A stretch of DNA of 64,000 nucleotides from Streptomyces sp. NBC_00878 (GTDB lineage: Bacteria; Actinomycetota; Actinomycetes; Streptomycetales; Streptomycetaceae). This document shows, piece by piece, positions 42,723 to 51,411 of this stretch (positions within the stretch are counted from its first letter, which is position 1; the number at the start of each line of letters is the position of its first letter). Both the position numbers and the translations under genes were made by a program. The notes under the pieces are model-generated. The model searched no databases. It was not told where the DNA came from and was given only the letters and a program-made list of their open reading frames with translations. The stretch covers positions 5,022,001 to 5,086,000 of the forward strand of contig NZ_JAPEOK010000001.1 in the NCBI RefSeq assembly GCF_026341515.1, in the 5' to 3' direction.

Positions 42723-42938
42723 TCAGGCGACCTCCGCGGAGCGGCCGTCCTGGATGCCCAGGACACGGAGGAGATCGGCCCTGGTAACGCGATATGCGTT
42801 CCCGAAGCGCAGGACCGGGACTGGGTATTGGCCGCGTTTTGCCAGGTCATAGCCGGTCGTACGGCCGAGAGACAGAGCCCGGTTCGCCGTCTCCAAGGGG
42901 AAGGACACCGGGAGGCTCAGGAGCTCCGTCTGGGTCAT
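42723..42938 (-). CDS. xis: Excisionase-like MerR/HTH protein
   Basis: A 71-residue protein. ETANRALSLGRTTGYDLAKR is the helix-turn-helix and YPVPVLRFGNAYRVTRADLL the wing of the AlpA/excisionase family. It is divergent from the XRE regulator and separated from the integrase by it. The family bends attachment-site DNA so that the integrase can excise. Assignment rests on domain type and context. Confidence 0.78.
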   Translation of the reverse strand: MTQTELLSLPVSFPLETANRALSLGRTTGYDLAKRGQYPVPVLRFGNAYRVTRADLLRVLGIQDGRSAEVA

Positions 42939-43007
42939 AGCGCGCTCGGTCTTCCTACGGGCATGTGATTTCACGTGGCAACTCCGATGGCTCAGGTGCT
43001 CACCGAG

Positions 43008-43055
43008 CACAATACCGTGCCGTGCTAGACGATGCCACCGTGTCCGCGTATTGTG
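43008..43055. promoter_or_regulatory. Dyad between divergent xis and XRE genes
   Basis: CACAATAC (43008-43015) and GTATTGTG (43048-43055) are perfect complements 32 bases apart, centred in the divergent promoter region. It is a likely operator for the XRE protein. Confidence 0.6.
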
Positions 43056-43062
43056 ATCGTCC

Positions 43063-43854
43063 GTGACAGATGAACCGTGGGCCGCACAGATCGCAAGGGC
43101 AGTAGCGGGAGAAGTCCGCCGCCACCGCCTGCGCCGCGGCATGAGCGCGCAACAGTTGTCCGACGCCTGCACTCGGCTTGGGCATCCCATCGCGAGAAGC
43201 GTGCTGGCGAACTTCGAGAGCGGGCGCCGGCCGACGGTATCCATCCCGGAGCTACTGGTGTTCGCCCGCGCACTTGAGGTCCCGGCTGTCCAGCTCGTGT
43301 TCCCCATCGGGCAGGCCGATACCGTCGACGCGCTACCAGACTCACCCGCAACCACCTGGGAGGCCCTCAAGTGGTTCACCGGCGAGGCCAACCGACTCCC
43401 CAGCGACCTGGAGAAGACCCAGGACGTTGAGGCCGTCCAGCTCTACCGCGAGCATGAACGGCTCGTCTTGGACTGGTGGACAAACCGGCAAGAGATGGAC
43501 CAGATCATCGCGACCAGGGGACGGACAGACCTTCGTGAGTTCCGCAGGGAGGCCGACCCCGACGCGATCGATGACCGGCTACTTGAACTCAAGGTCGACC
43601 GGATGCGCGACCTCTCAGACGCGATCGCAGCCGTCCGGCAGGAGATGCGCAACCTAGGCCTGACGCCTCCCCAGCTTGGGGCCGAGGCAGCGTACGTCGA
43701 GCCGGAGTCCTTCAGTGAGGGGACGACGCTCGACGAGCTGGCCCGGACCGTTGCGTACACAGAGCGGATCAGCCTCGCGGAGGCGGTCCGCAAGGTGTAT
43801 CGCCGGGCCGGTGAAGCGCCGCCGGAAAACAGTAGGGGGGAGGGGACCCAGTGA
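43063..43854 (+). CDS. XRE-family regulator of the element
   Basis: A 263-residue protein starting at a GTG. The helix-turn-helix covers residues 12-65 (VRRHRLRRGMSAQQLSDACT, then RSVLANFESGRRPTVSIPEL). The C-terminal 190 residues are helical and charged. Its stop overlaps the integrase GTG by 4 bases, so the two are co-transcribed. It probably represses xis, or controls excision, through the dyad at 43008-43055. Confidence 0.83.
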   Translation: MTDEPWAAQIARAVAGEVRRHRLRRGMSAQQLSDACTRLGHPIARSVLANFESGRRPTVSIPELLVFARALEVPAVQLVFPIGQADTVDALPDSPATTWEALKWFTGEANRLPSDLEKTQDVEAVQLYREHERLVLDWWTNRQEMDQIIATRGRTDLREFRREADPDAIDDRLLELKVDRMRDLSDAIAAVRQEMRNLGLTPPQLGAEAAYVEPESFSEGTTLDELARTVAYTERISLAEAVRKVYRRAGEAPPENSRGEGTQ

Positions 43855-45560
43855 AGGGCTCCACATTCCGGCGGTGTGCCTGCCGCAACCCAGAGACCGG
43901 CAAGCAGTACGGCCAGGCGTGCCCAAAGTTCTCGCAGAAGCGCCACGGTCTGTGGGCCCTCCGCCAGGAACTCCCTCCACGCGAGGACGACACCCGTCGC
44001 ACGTTCCGCCGAGGCGGCTACACCTCCGCCAAGGACGCCCAGGACGACCTCGACAAGGTCCGCGCGCTCCTCGGACTCCCCGAGCCCGACGACGACGAAG
44101 GGCGCCGCCGTGTCGCCGAGTTGTTGGAGCAGGTCGCCAAGGACCGAGCGCCGCTGCCTGACCTGGAGGAGACGCGTCGCAAGCTGAACTATGGGCAGTC
44201 GCTCACCAGCCGCATGACCGTGGGCGAATGGCTGGACACCTGGTTCGCGGCGAAGAAGACCAGGAAGAACACGAACAACGGCTACGCCTCCCACATCCGC
44301 GTGCATCTAAAGCCCCGCATCGGGCACATCCGGCTCGACCGACTGAACGTCGGCCACGTTCAGGAGATGTTCGATGCGGTCGCCGACGACAATGAGGTGA
44401 TCGAAGCTGAGAACGCCGCACGACGGGAGCAGGAAGCACGGTGCCGGCCAGGCAAGCCGGGCGCACCGAAAGCTTCGGAGCGGCCCGCGCTGACAGCAGA
44501 GCGGGCGAAGCTCGCCGAGATGAAGCCGCACCGCAAGACGAACGGGCCAGCCACCCGCCAGGCCATCCGTCGGACGCTGCGCACCGCCCTGAATGCGGCC
44601 ATCGCTCGTCAGCTCATCGTCTTCAACCCGGCCTCCCACGTCGAGTTGGAGTCCGGCAAGCGGCCGAAGCCACAACTGTGGACCCAAGACCGGGTACAGC
44701 GATGGCGGGAGACGGGCGAAAAGCCCAGTGCCGTCATGGTGTGGACCCCGGCGCAGTTCGGGGTGTTCCTCGACCAGACCGAGGCCGACGGCGAGCGCCT
44801 GTACGCCCTGTTCCACCTCATGGGCTTCCGGGGGCTTCGCCGCGGCGAGGCAGTCGGCCAGGGTTGGACGGACGTAAACCTCGATGGTGGGGAACTCACG
44901 GTGTCCACAGAAATCGTGATGGACGGCTGGATGCCGTACGAATCGGCTCCCAAGACGGACAGCAGTGCCGCCACGATCGGACTCGACAAGGCCACGGTGT
45001 CGGCGCTGCGGGCGCACCGGGCCCGGCAGAACCGGGAGCGCCTGAAGTGGGGCGGGGCCTGGATGGACACCGGCAAGGTGTTCACCCGCGAGGACGGAAC
45101 GTGGCTTCACCCCGAGGCGGTGTCAGAGGCCTTCCGCCGCATCTGTGCCCGTACGGACCTTCCGCCGATCAACCTCCGGGATCTGCGGCACGTGGCGGCG
45201 ACCTTGATCCATGCGGGTGGCGGCGACCTGCACACGATCAAGGAGACCTTGCGGCACGGCACGATCGTGCTGACGTCGGACACGTACACGAGCCTGCTCC
45301 CCGAGGTCGACCGTGAGGTGTCAGAGAAGGCCGCGGCGATCGTGCCAAGGGCTCGCAGGGAGGCGGTTGGCGAAACCTCCGGGCTCACTTCGGGCTCACC
45401 TGCGCCCGACCAGAAGAAAGCGCCCCGGCTGAACAAGATCAGCCGGAGCGCTCCGCTACTGGTCAACAAGGGTTTCCCTGCTGACCCGTTCGGTAGACCC
45501 TGTGGGACTCGAACCCACAACCAATGGATTAAAAGTCCACTGCTCTGCCAATTGAGCTAA
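43851..45560 (+). CDS. int: Tyrosine-family site-specific integrase
   Basis: A 569-residue recombinase. The N-terminal arm-binding and SAM-like core-binding domains (residues 1-300, with SRMTVGEWLDTWFAAKKTRK) precede the catalytic domain. The visible catalytic set is Arg in LMGFRGLRRGEAVGQ, the Arg-His in INLRDLRHVAATL, the His in TLRHGTIVLTSDTY and the Tyr in the same block. The reading frame runs 16 codons through the attR core and stops inside tRNA-Lys. In the excised circle, the same frame would continue from 22377 to a stop at 22408 and give a different last 10 residues. It starts at a GTG. Confidence 0.93.
   Translation: MKGSTFRRCACRNPETGKQYGQACPKFSQKRHGLWALRQELPPREDDTRRTFRRGGYTSAKDAQDDLDKVRALLGLPEPDDDEGRRRVAELLEQVAKDRAPLPDLEETRRKLNYGQSLTSRMTVGEWLDTWFAAKKTRKNTNNGYASHIRVHLKPRIGHIRLDRLNVGHVQEMFDAVADDNEVIEAENAARREQEARCRPGKPGAPKASERPALTAERAKLAEMKPHRKTNGPATRQAIRRTLRTALNAAIARQLIVFNPASHVELESGKRPKPQLWTQDRVQRWRETGEKPSAVMVWTPAQFGVFLDQTEADGERLYALFHLMGFRGLRRGEAVGQGWTDVNLDGGELTVSTEIVMDGWMPYESAPKTDSSAATIGLDKATVSALRAHRARQNRERLKWGGAWMDTGKVFTREDGTWLHPEAVSEAFRRICARTDLPPINLRDLRHVAATLIHAGGGDLHTIKETLRHGTIVLTSDTYTSLLPEVDREVSEKAAAIVPRARREAVGETSGLTSGSPAPDQKKAPRLNKISRSAPLLVNKGFPADPFGRPCGTRTHNQWIKSPLLCQLS
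45490..45537. repeat. attR core, 48 bp
   Basis: It is identical to 22329-22376 and overlaps both the 3' part of the integrase reading frame and the 3' part of tRNA-Lys on the other strand. Confidence 0.93.
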
Positions 45561-45566
45561 GGGTCC
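45494..45566 (-). tRNA. tRNA-Lys (TTT), attachment site of the AICE
   Basis: A complete cloverleaf is readable on the minus strand: acceptor GGACCCT/AGGGTCT, D-arm GCTCAATTGGCAGAGC, anticodon loop CTTTTAA, T-arm GTGGGTTCGAGTCCCAC. The first acceptor pair is G:U. Positions 45494-45537 lie in the attR core, so the 3' part is shared with the element. CCA is not encoded. A TATGCT on the minus strand near 45619 could be the -10 box. Confidence 0.93.
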
Positions 45567-45750
45567 GTGCGTTGGACCGCGCCAGCGCACGCACCGACCC
45601 GTGTCGATGCAGGAACGAGCATAGCCGGACGCGGCCGGGACTCCGATCGGGTATCGGTGTCCCGGCCGCGCGGGAGGGCAACTCAAGGTGCGACGCAGGG
45701 CGCGAGCCAGGCACGAGGCCACGTGCGACGCAGAGCGCAACTCGGATGAG

Positions 45751-45807
45751 ACGCCCAGCGCGACGCCCAGCGCGACGCCCAGCGCGGCGCCCAGCGCGAC
45801 GCCGAGC
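45751..45807. repeat. 12-bp tandem repeat
   Basis: Nearly five units of ACGCCCAGCGCG lie downstream of the APC permease gene. It is noncoding and probably slippage-prone. Confidence 0.85.
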
Positions 45808-45828
45808 ACCGGCTCGGTGTCCCGCGTG

Positions 45829-47364
45829 TCAGGGGTCCACCGGATCCGGCGCCCCCGCCCGAGCCGCCTCGCGGGCGTGGGTGCGTTCGTGGTCCGGGTT
45901 CAGGAACCAGTGGCGGGCCGAGGCGAACCACCAGGCCGCGGCGAAGCCCAGGACGGCCAGGACGGCGAGCGGGGCGTAGTTGAAGGTCTCCCAGGTGACC
46001 GGGGAGACCTGGGGCAGCATGAAGAGGATCGTGATGACGACCACCCACGCCACCGCCACCACGCCGATCGGGCGGGACCAGCGGCCCAGGTGCCACGGGC
46101 CGCGGTCGAAGGCCTCGCCCTTGCGCAGGCGCAGCAGTGTCGGGATGACGTACGCGATGTAGAGGCCGATCACGGCGATGGACGTCACCGCCGCGTACGC
46201 GGTCACGTTGATCAGGTACGGCAGGCCGAGCACCAGCGCGCCCATCGCCGCCAGCCACACCGCCGCGACGGGCGTGCGCGTACGCGGGCTCACCGTGTGC
46301 CAGACGTGCGAGAACGGCAGGGCCCCGTCGCGCGAAAAGGCGTAGATCATGCGGGAGTTGGCCGTCACGGACGCCATGCCGCAGAACAGCTGGGCGCCGA
46401 TCACCACCAGCAGGAGGAGTTTGCCCGCCGTGGCGCCGAGCGCGTCCAGGAGGATCTGGGCGGGCGGTACGCCGGTCGGCGAGCCGAGGGCACCGTCGTA
46501 CGACTGGATCGCGAAGGTGAAGCCGAGGAGCAGGACGAAGCCCGCTATCCATGATGTCCAGATCGATTGGACTATGCCCTTCGGGCCCGCCGTCGACGCG
46601 TCGTGCGTCTCCTCCGTCATGTGCGCGGAGGCGTCGTAGCCGGTGAAGGTGTACTGCGCCATCAGCAGGCCGAGCAGCACCACGTAGAAGCTGCTGCCCC
46701 AGCCCGTGTTGTTCACGAACTCCGTGAACACGAAGGACGCCGACTGGTGGTGGTCCGGCGCGAACGTCAGCGCGCCCACGAGGACCGCCACACCCACCAC
46801 GTGCCACCACACGCTGACGCTGTTGAGGAGGCCGACGATGCGTACGCCGAAGGTGTTCAACAGGCCGTGCAGGACCAGGATCCCGGCGAAGAGCAGGATC
46901 GTACGGCCGGGCGTGACCTCGAAGTCGAACTGCAGGTTCAGGTACGCGCCCAGGAAGGAGGCCGCGCCGAAGTCGACGCCCGCGGTCACCGCGATCTGGC
47001 CGAGGACGTTGAACCAGCCCGTGAACCACGCCCAGGCCGCCGCCGAACGCGGCGGGGCAAGGCGGTGGGCCCAGAAGTAGAGGCCGGCGGAGGTCGGGTA
47101 TGCCGAACAGATCTCGGCCATCGCCAGCCCGACGAACAGGGTCATCAGGCCGACCGCGACCCAGCCCCAGGTGATCACGGCGGGCCCGCCGGTGTTCATG
47201 CCGAACAGGTAGAGCGTCAGGCACCCGGAGAGCACCGAGATGATCGTGAAGGAGACCGCGTAGTTGGAGAACGCCGACATGCGGCGGGCGAGGACCTGCG
47301 TGTAGCCGAGCTGCGCGAGACGTTCCTCGTCCGACAGCCCACTTGCTCTGGCGTCATCTGTCAT
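45829..47364 (-). CDS. APC-superfamily amino-acid permease
   Basis: A 511-residue transporter with 12 predicted membrane segments. The first-segment motif region (FSNYAVSFTIISVLSGCLTL) and the loop after segment two (AEICSAYPTSAGLYFWAHRL) are typical of the amino-acid/choline/GABA (ACT) branch of APC. TGYDASAHMTEETHDAS in the middle is a second family signature. It is alone, with a repeat-rich spacer toward the tRNA. The substrate may be GABA, choline or another amine. Confidence 0.88.
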   Translation of the reverse strand: MTDDARASGLSDEERLAQLGYTQVLARRMSAFSNYAVSFTIISVLSGCLTLYLFGMNTGGPAVITWGWVAVGLMTLFVGLAMAEICSAYPTSAGLYFWAHRLAPPRSAAAWAWFTGWFNVLGQIAVTAGVDFGAASFLGAYLNLQFDFEVTPGRTILLFAGILVLHGLLNTFGVRIVGLLNSVSVWWHVVGVAVLVGALTFAPDHHQSASFVFTEFVNNTGWGSSFYVVLLGLLMAQYTFTGYDASAHMTEETHDASTAGPKGIVQSIWTSWIAGFVLLLGFTFAIQSYDGALGSPTGVPPAQILLDALGATAGKLLLLVVIGAQLFCGMASVTANSRMIYAFSRDGALPFSHVWHTVSPRTRTPVAAVWLAAMGALVLGLPYLINVTAYAAVTSIAVIGLYIAYVIPTLLRLRKGEAFDRGPWHLGRWSRPIGVVAVAWVVVITILFMLPQVSPVTWETFNYAPLAVLAVLGFAAAWWFASARHWFLNPDHERTHAREAARAGAPDPVDP

Positions 47365-47513
47365 GCCCCCAGCAATTCCCCCGCCGGGGGTGTGACATGC
47401 GCCACGGAAGGGCTCATTTGGCTAAATATGAGCCCTCCGGCAACTGACCTAGACGTCCGTGGCCCCGGCCCCCAGGTGAGCGACCTGTGTGGCGAGCCGG
47501 CGTCCGGAAAATG

Positions 47514-47555
47514 CTGAAGGGGCCCGGACGACCAAGGTCGTCCGGGCCCCTTCAG
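47514..47555 (-). terminator. Perfect 20-bp hairpin after the DEAD-box gene
   Basis: Arms 47514-47533 and 47536-47555 (CTGAAGGGGCCCGGACGACC) are separated by AA. Confidence 0.88.
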
Positions 47556-47601
47556 TTGCTCGGCGGTCGCCCAGTTGATGGGCGGTGCCGCTCAGGCGAC
47601 C

Positions 47602-49893
47602 TCAGCCGTTGCGCTTCCAGCGCGGCTTGTCGTCACGGCGGCCGAAGGACGGGCCCGAGCCGGAACCGGCGCCGCGGTGGTCGTCACGACGGCCGTACGG
47701 GCGGTCGTGGCCGCCGGCACGGAAGCCGCCGCCCGCGGGGCGGTCGCCCTGGCGGTCACGGTTGAACGGACGGTCGCTGCCCCGGTGACCGGCGGGACGG
47801 TCGTCGCGGCGGAAGCCACCACGGTCACCGCCACGGTCGCCACCGGAGGGACGCTCGTCACGACGGTCACGGTTGAAACCGCCACCCGAGGGGCGGTCGT
47901 CGCGGCGGAAGCCGCCACGGTCACCGCCGCGGTCGCCACCCCGGTCGTCACGACGGTCGTCGCGGCGGAAGCCACCCGACGGACGGTCGTCACGGCGGAA
48001 CCCGCCACGGTCACCACCGGAAGGACGCTCATCGCGACGGTCACGGTTGAAACCGCCCGACGGACGGTCATCGCGACGGTCACGGTTGAAGCCACCCGAC
48101 GGACGGTCGTCACGGCGGAAACCGCCACGGTCGCCACCGGAAGGACGCTCGTCACGACGGTCACGGTTGAAGCCACCCGACGGACGGTCATCGCGACGGA
48201 AACCACCACGGTCACCACCCGAGGGACGCTCGTCACGACGGTCACGGTTGAAACCGCCCGACGGACGGTCGTCACGACGGTCACGGCGCTCGTAGTTGCC
48301 GCGCTCGTCACGACGCTGACGCGGCTGCTCCTCGCGCACGGCCGCCGCGGCTTCCGCCGCCACCGCCTGCTCGGCCACGGCGGCCGCTGCCGCCTCGACC
48401 ACGGCGGCGGCCTCGGCGAGCGCGGCCTCCGGGTCCTCGCCGCGCTCACGAGCGGCACGGGCGATCAGCCGGTCCGACTCCTCGCGCAGCTCGGTCGCAC
48501 GCCGCTGCGCGCGCTCCAGCTGCTTGGTGAGGTCGGTGACCTCGCGCTCGGCCTGCTGCGCCGCGTTGCCCGCGGACTCGGCCTGGACCTCGGTCATCGA
48601 CCGGGCACCGGTGATGTCGGCGACCTCCGGGTCGAAGGTCGTACCGCCCTGGATGATGTGGCGCGAGGCGTCGACGCCCGCGTCCTCCATCAGCCGGAAG
48701 ATCTGGCGGCGCTGGTGCGGCAGGGAGAGCGAGACGACCGTGCCGGAGCGGCCCGCGCGGGCCGTACGGCCGGAGCGGTGCAGGTAGTCCTTGTGGTCAC
48801 CGGCCGGGTCCACGTTCAGGACCAGGTCGATGCCGTCGACGTGGATACCGCGGGCGGCGACGTCGGTCGCGACGAGCGCGTTGACGTAGCCCTTCTTGAA
48901 GTCCTCAAGCACGCGGGTACGCGCGCCCTGCGTCATACCGCCGTGGAGCGCGTCGGCCTTCACACCGGAGTCGCAGAGCTGCTCGGCGATACGGTCGGCG
49001 CCCAGCTGGGTGCGTACGAAGATGATCGTGCGGCCCTTGCGGGAGGCGATCGCGGCGGTGACCGGCGCCTTGTCCTTGGGCTTCACGATGAGGATGTGGT
49101 GCGACATGGTCGTGACGTTGCCCTGGGCGCTGTCGACCTCGTGCGTGACGGGGTTGCTCAGGTAGCGCTTGACCAGCGTGGAGATCTCGTTCTCCATGGT
49201 GGCCGAGAACAGCATGCGCTGGCCGCCGCCCGGGATCTGGTCGAGCAGTTCGGTGACCTCGGGCAGGAAGCCCAGGTCGGACATCTGGTCGGCCTCGTCG
49301 AGGACGGCCACCTGGACGTTCTCCAGGGAGCAGGCGCCGCGGTTGATGATGTCGCGCAGCCGGCCCGGGGTGGCGACGAGGACGTCGACGCCGCGCTCCA
49401 GGGCGTAGATCTGGTTGCCCATCGACGTACCGCCGCAGACGACCTTCATCTTCAGGCCGAGCACGTCGCCGTACGGCTGGAGGGCGTCCGCGACCTGCAT
49501 CGCGAGCTCACGCGTCGGCGTGAGGATGATGCCGCGGGGCTTCTTCTTCTCGGTGTGGCCGCCGGAGAGCTGCGTCAGCAGCGGCAGGCCGAACGAGAGG
49601 GTCTTGCCGGAGCCGGTGCGGCCACGGCCGAGGATGTCCTTGCCTGCCAGGGCGTCCGGGATGGTCGCGGCCTGGATCGGGAAGGGGGCGGTCACGCCGT
49701 TCTGCGCGAGCTTGCGCACGACGCCCTCGGGCAGACCGAGGTCGCCGAAGGTGACCTCGGGGGCCGCGGGAGCGGCGGTCTCGTCGACAGAGTCGATGGC
49801 CTCGATGGTGTCGACACCATCGACCACATCGGCAACGTCCCCGATGTTCTCGTTCTCGGGCACGACGACGTGATCAGTACTGGAAATGGACAT
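47602..49893 (-). CDS. DEAD-box RNA helicase with long RDG-rich tail
   Basis: A 763-residue helicase. After an acidic N-terminus (residues 1-48) the motifs appear in order: Q (PFPIQAATIPDAL), I (GRTGSGKT), Ia (PTRELA), Ib (TPGR), II (DEAD), III (SAT), IV (IIFVRT), V (ATDVAARGIHV) and VI (HRSGRTARAG). A coiled coil (residues about 470-540) precedes about 230 residues of Arg/Asp/Gly/Pro/Ser repeats built from units such as FRRDDRPSGGFNRDRRDERP. The repeat tail is basic, disordered and likely RNA-binding; phase separation is plausible by analogy. Role in ribosome assembly or RNA turnover is typical. Confidence 0.92.
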   Translation of the reverse strand: MSISSTDHVVVPENENIGDVADVVDGVDTIEAIDSVDETAAPAAPEVTFGDLGLPEGVVRKLAQNGVTAPFPIQAATIPDALAGKDILGRGRTGSGKTLSFGLPLLTQLSGGHTEKKKPRGIILTPTRELAMQVADALQPYGDVLGLKMKVVCGGTSMGNQIYALERGVDVLVATPGRLRDIINRGACSLENVQVAVLDEADQMSDLGFLPEVTELLDQIPGGGQRMLFSATMENEISTLVKRYLSNPVTHEVDSAQGNVTTMSHHILIVKPKDKAPVTAAIASRKGRTIIFVRTQLGADRIAEQLCDSGVKADALHGGMTQGARTRVLEDFKKGYVNALVATDVAARGIHVDGIDLVLNVDPAGDHKDYLHRSGRTARAGRSGTVVSLSLPHQRRQIFRLMEDAGVDASRHIIQGGTTFDPEVADITGARSMTEVQAESAGNAAQQAEREVTDLTKQLERAQRRATELREESDRLIARAARERGEDPEAALAEAAAVVEAAAAAVAEQAVAAEAAAAVREEQPRQRRDERGNYERRDRRDDRPSGGFNRDRRDERPSGGDRGGFRRDDRPSGGFNRDRRDERPSGGDRGGFRRDDRPSGGFNRDRRDDRPSGGFNRDRRDERPSGGDRGGFRRDDRPSGGFRRDDRRDDRGGDRGGDRGGFRRDDRPSGGGFNRDRRDERPSGGDRGGDRGGFRRDDRPAGHRGSDRPFNRDRQGDRPAGGGFRAGGHDRPYGRRDDHRGAGSGSGPSFGRRDDKPRWKRNG

Positions 49894-50216
49894 GCGAATG
49901 CGAAACCTTCCGGAGTCTCGTACGGCACGCGCCCGTCAACTCCGTGATTTCGCAAACGACCGCCTCAATGCGGTCAGCCACGGCAAGGGAGAGTACGCGC
50001 CACACGGCGCGCTCTACTTGGCGCCGGGCAATGGGATCAAACGATCTACCACCATACGCACCCCCCACCCCCCAAGGCAAACCGGCTCCGAGAGGCTCTG
50101 GTCACACCCCACCTCCGGACATCTCCAAGCCCACCCAAGCCGACCCCCAAGCCGACCCAAGCACATCCAAACCCACCCAAACTCGTTCAGGCCCGTTCAA
50201 GGCCGTTCAAGGCCGT
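49894..50216. other. Leader of the DEAD-box gene and repeat-rich spacer
   Basis: No gene is supported here. From about 50118 to 50222 there are short repeats (CCCACCCAAGC and GTTCAAGGCC types). The 5' side should contain the DEAD-box promoter; cold-shock type regulation is possible but no motif is certain. Confidence 0.5.
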
Positions 50217-50747
50217 TCAGGCCTTGACCCCGGCCTCCGGGGCCGGTTCACGCCGCTCGACGAGCTGCGGCTCGGGCTCCGGATGGGCCGAGGACGACGG
50301 CTCGGCGGTGGTCGGATCCGGCGACGGCGGCGGGGGCTCCTCCTTGGTGGGCGTCGGCTCGGGATCCGGCCGCGTCGGCGTGGGCTGCGCGTTTGTCGGT
50401 GAAGGCGCCCCCGGCTTGGGCTTGTTCACGTCCTTGCCGCCCTTGCCGTCCTTGCCCGGCTTGGGCGGAGCGGCCGTCCCGCTCTCCCCCGCGGACGGCG
50501 ACGCCGACCCGGACGCGGACCCGCGCGGCTTCCCCGCACCGTGTTTTCCGTCACTCGCCCCGTGATAGCCGGGTCCCCCGCCGCTCACCGCCGACCCGCC
50601 GTCGGGCGCCGCACCGCCCCGCTGCCCCGCCGAGTGCGAGGGCTTCGCGTGGTCCCCTCCACCGTCACCGACGCTCATACAGCCGGTGGACGCGGCGACG
50701 GCCAGGGCCGCGGCGGCCAGACGGACGGGTACGTACATGGCGCGCAC
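50217..50747 (-). CDS. Low-complexity secreted lipoprotein
   Basis: A 176-residue protein. I take the GTG at 50747, with GGAGG 9 bases upstream. The signal peptide ends in the lipobox STGC. The mature part is almost wholly Gly/Ser/Pro/Lys/Glu (GKDGKGGKDVNKPKPGAPSP, then PTPTRPDPEPTPTKEEPPPP), so it is likely an extended wall-associated stalk without a folded domain. The function is unknown. Confidence 0.72.
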   Translation of the reverse strand: MRAMYVPVRLAAAALAVAASTGCMSVGDGGGDHAKPSHSAGQRGGAAPDGGSAVSGGGPGYHGASDGKHGAGKPRGSASGSASPSAGESGTAAPPKPGKDGKGGKDVNKPKPGAPSPTNAQPTPTRPDPEPTPTKEEPPPPSPDPTTAEPSSSAHPEPEPQLVERREPAPEAGVKA

Positions 50748-50935
50748 GAGCAGCCACCTCCGAGGCGGTGTGGGGAGTCCCCCTGCCCAACTCCCGCCGC
50801 CCGCAAGAAGACACGCCGCCACTCAAGAGACCCGAGCGACACAAAGGATTACGAGAGATACGTCACGCCCGTGCCGTGCCACCCCTACCGCGCCACCCGT
50901 ATCGCGGCACCGGCGCCGCGCCACCCCCGTACGCG

Positions 50936-51286
50936 TCACCCGTACCCGAGGGCGTGCAGCCGTGCGTCGTCGATCCCGAAGTGGTGGGCGATCTCGTGGA
51001 CCACGGTCACCTCGGTCTCGGCCACCACTTCCTCCCGCGTCGCGCACATCCGCAGCGTGGGCCCCCGGTAGATCGTGATCCGGTCCGGCAGCACCCCGGC
51101 GTACCACTCACCGCGGTCGGTCAGCGGAGTCCCCTCGTAGAGCCCGAGCAGCTCGGGATCGTCGGCGGGCGGCTCGTCCTCGACGAACACCGCCACGTTG
51201 TCCATCAGCCGCGTCAGTTCCGGCGGAATCCGGTCCAGCGCCTCGGCGACCAGTTCCTCGAACTCCTCGCGCGTCATCTCCAGCAC
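50936..51286 (-). CDS. Zincin-like metallopeptidase family protein
   Basis: A 116-residue protein with TVVHEIAHHFGIDDARLH near the C-terminus, the HExxH-x-x-G/D motif of the minimal zincin family (PF06262-like). The start at the GTG at 51286 gives MLEMTREEFEELVAEALDRI. The ATG 9 bases later is too close to the candidate ribosome binding site. Proteins of this family are conserved in actinobacteria; their substrates are not established. Confidence 0.85.
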   Translation of the reverse strand: MLEMTREEFEELVAEALDRIPPELTRLMDNVAVFVEDEPPADDPELLGLYEGTPLTDRGEWYAGVLPDRITIYRGPTLRMCATREEVVAETEVTVVHEIAHHFGIDDARLHALGYG

Positions 51287-51411
51287 AGGGCCATTGTCCG
51301 GCACGAACGCACGGGCGCCACGGGACGCGGCGTACGAGAACACACCCCGAGCACGCCCGAGAGCGGGAGCCGCACCGCATATCCACCCCCGACCTTGGGC
51401 ATACGGGACCA

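Larger units (their letters stand above)
22329..45537. mobile_element. Actinomycete integrative and conjugative element (AICE), about 23.2 kb, in tRNA-Lys
   Basis: It is bounded by a perfect 48-bp direct repeat of the 3' part of tRNA-Lys(TTT). It holds the AICE core set: tyrosine integrase beside attR, excisionase-like gene, Prim-Pol and helicase-like replication genes, an FtsK/TraB-type translocase for double-stranded DNA transfer, and small spread-type membrane genes. No type IV secretion genes are seen, as expected for an AICE. The conjugation, replication and integration reading frames are open, so the element may be functional. Confidence 0.9.

Noticed and set aside
45456..45809. 117-residue minus-strand frame with LGVALGVALGV repeats over tRNA-Lys
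   Set aside because: It is the translation of the 12-bp tandem repeat and the tRNA; no ribosome binding site.
47870..48295. Possible CRISPR-like repeat
   Set aside because: The repeats are in frame, encode the helicase tail and lack unique spacers of constant length. No cas genes are near.
47575..49947. A 790-residue open frame on the plus strand
   Set aside because: It mirrors the DEAD-box gene; Thr/Val-rich repeats are the complement of the RDG tail.
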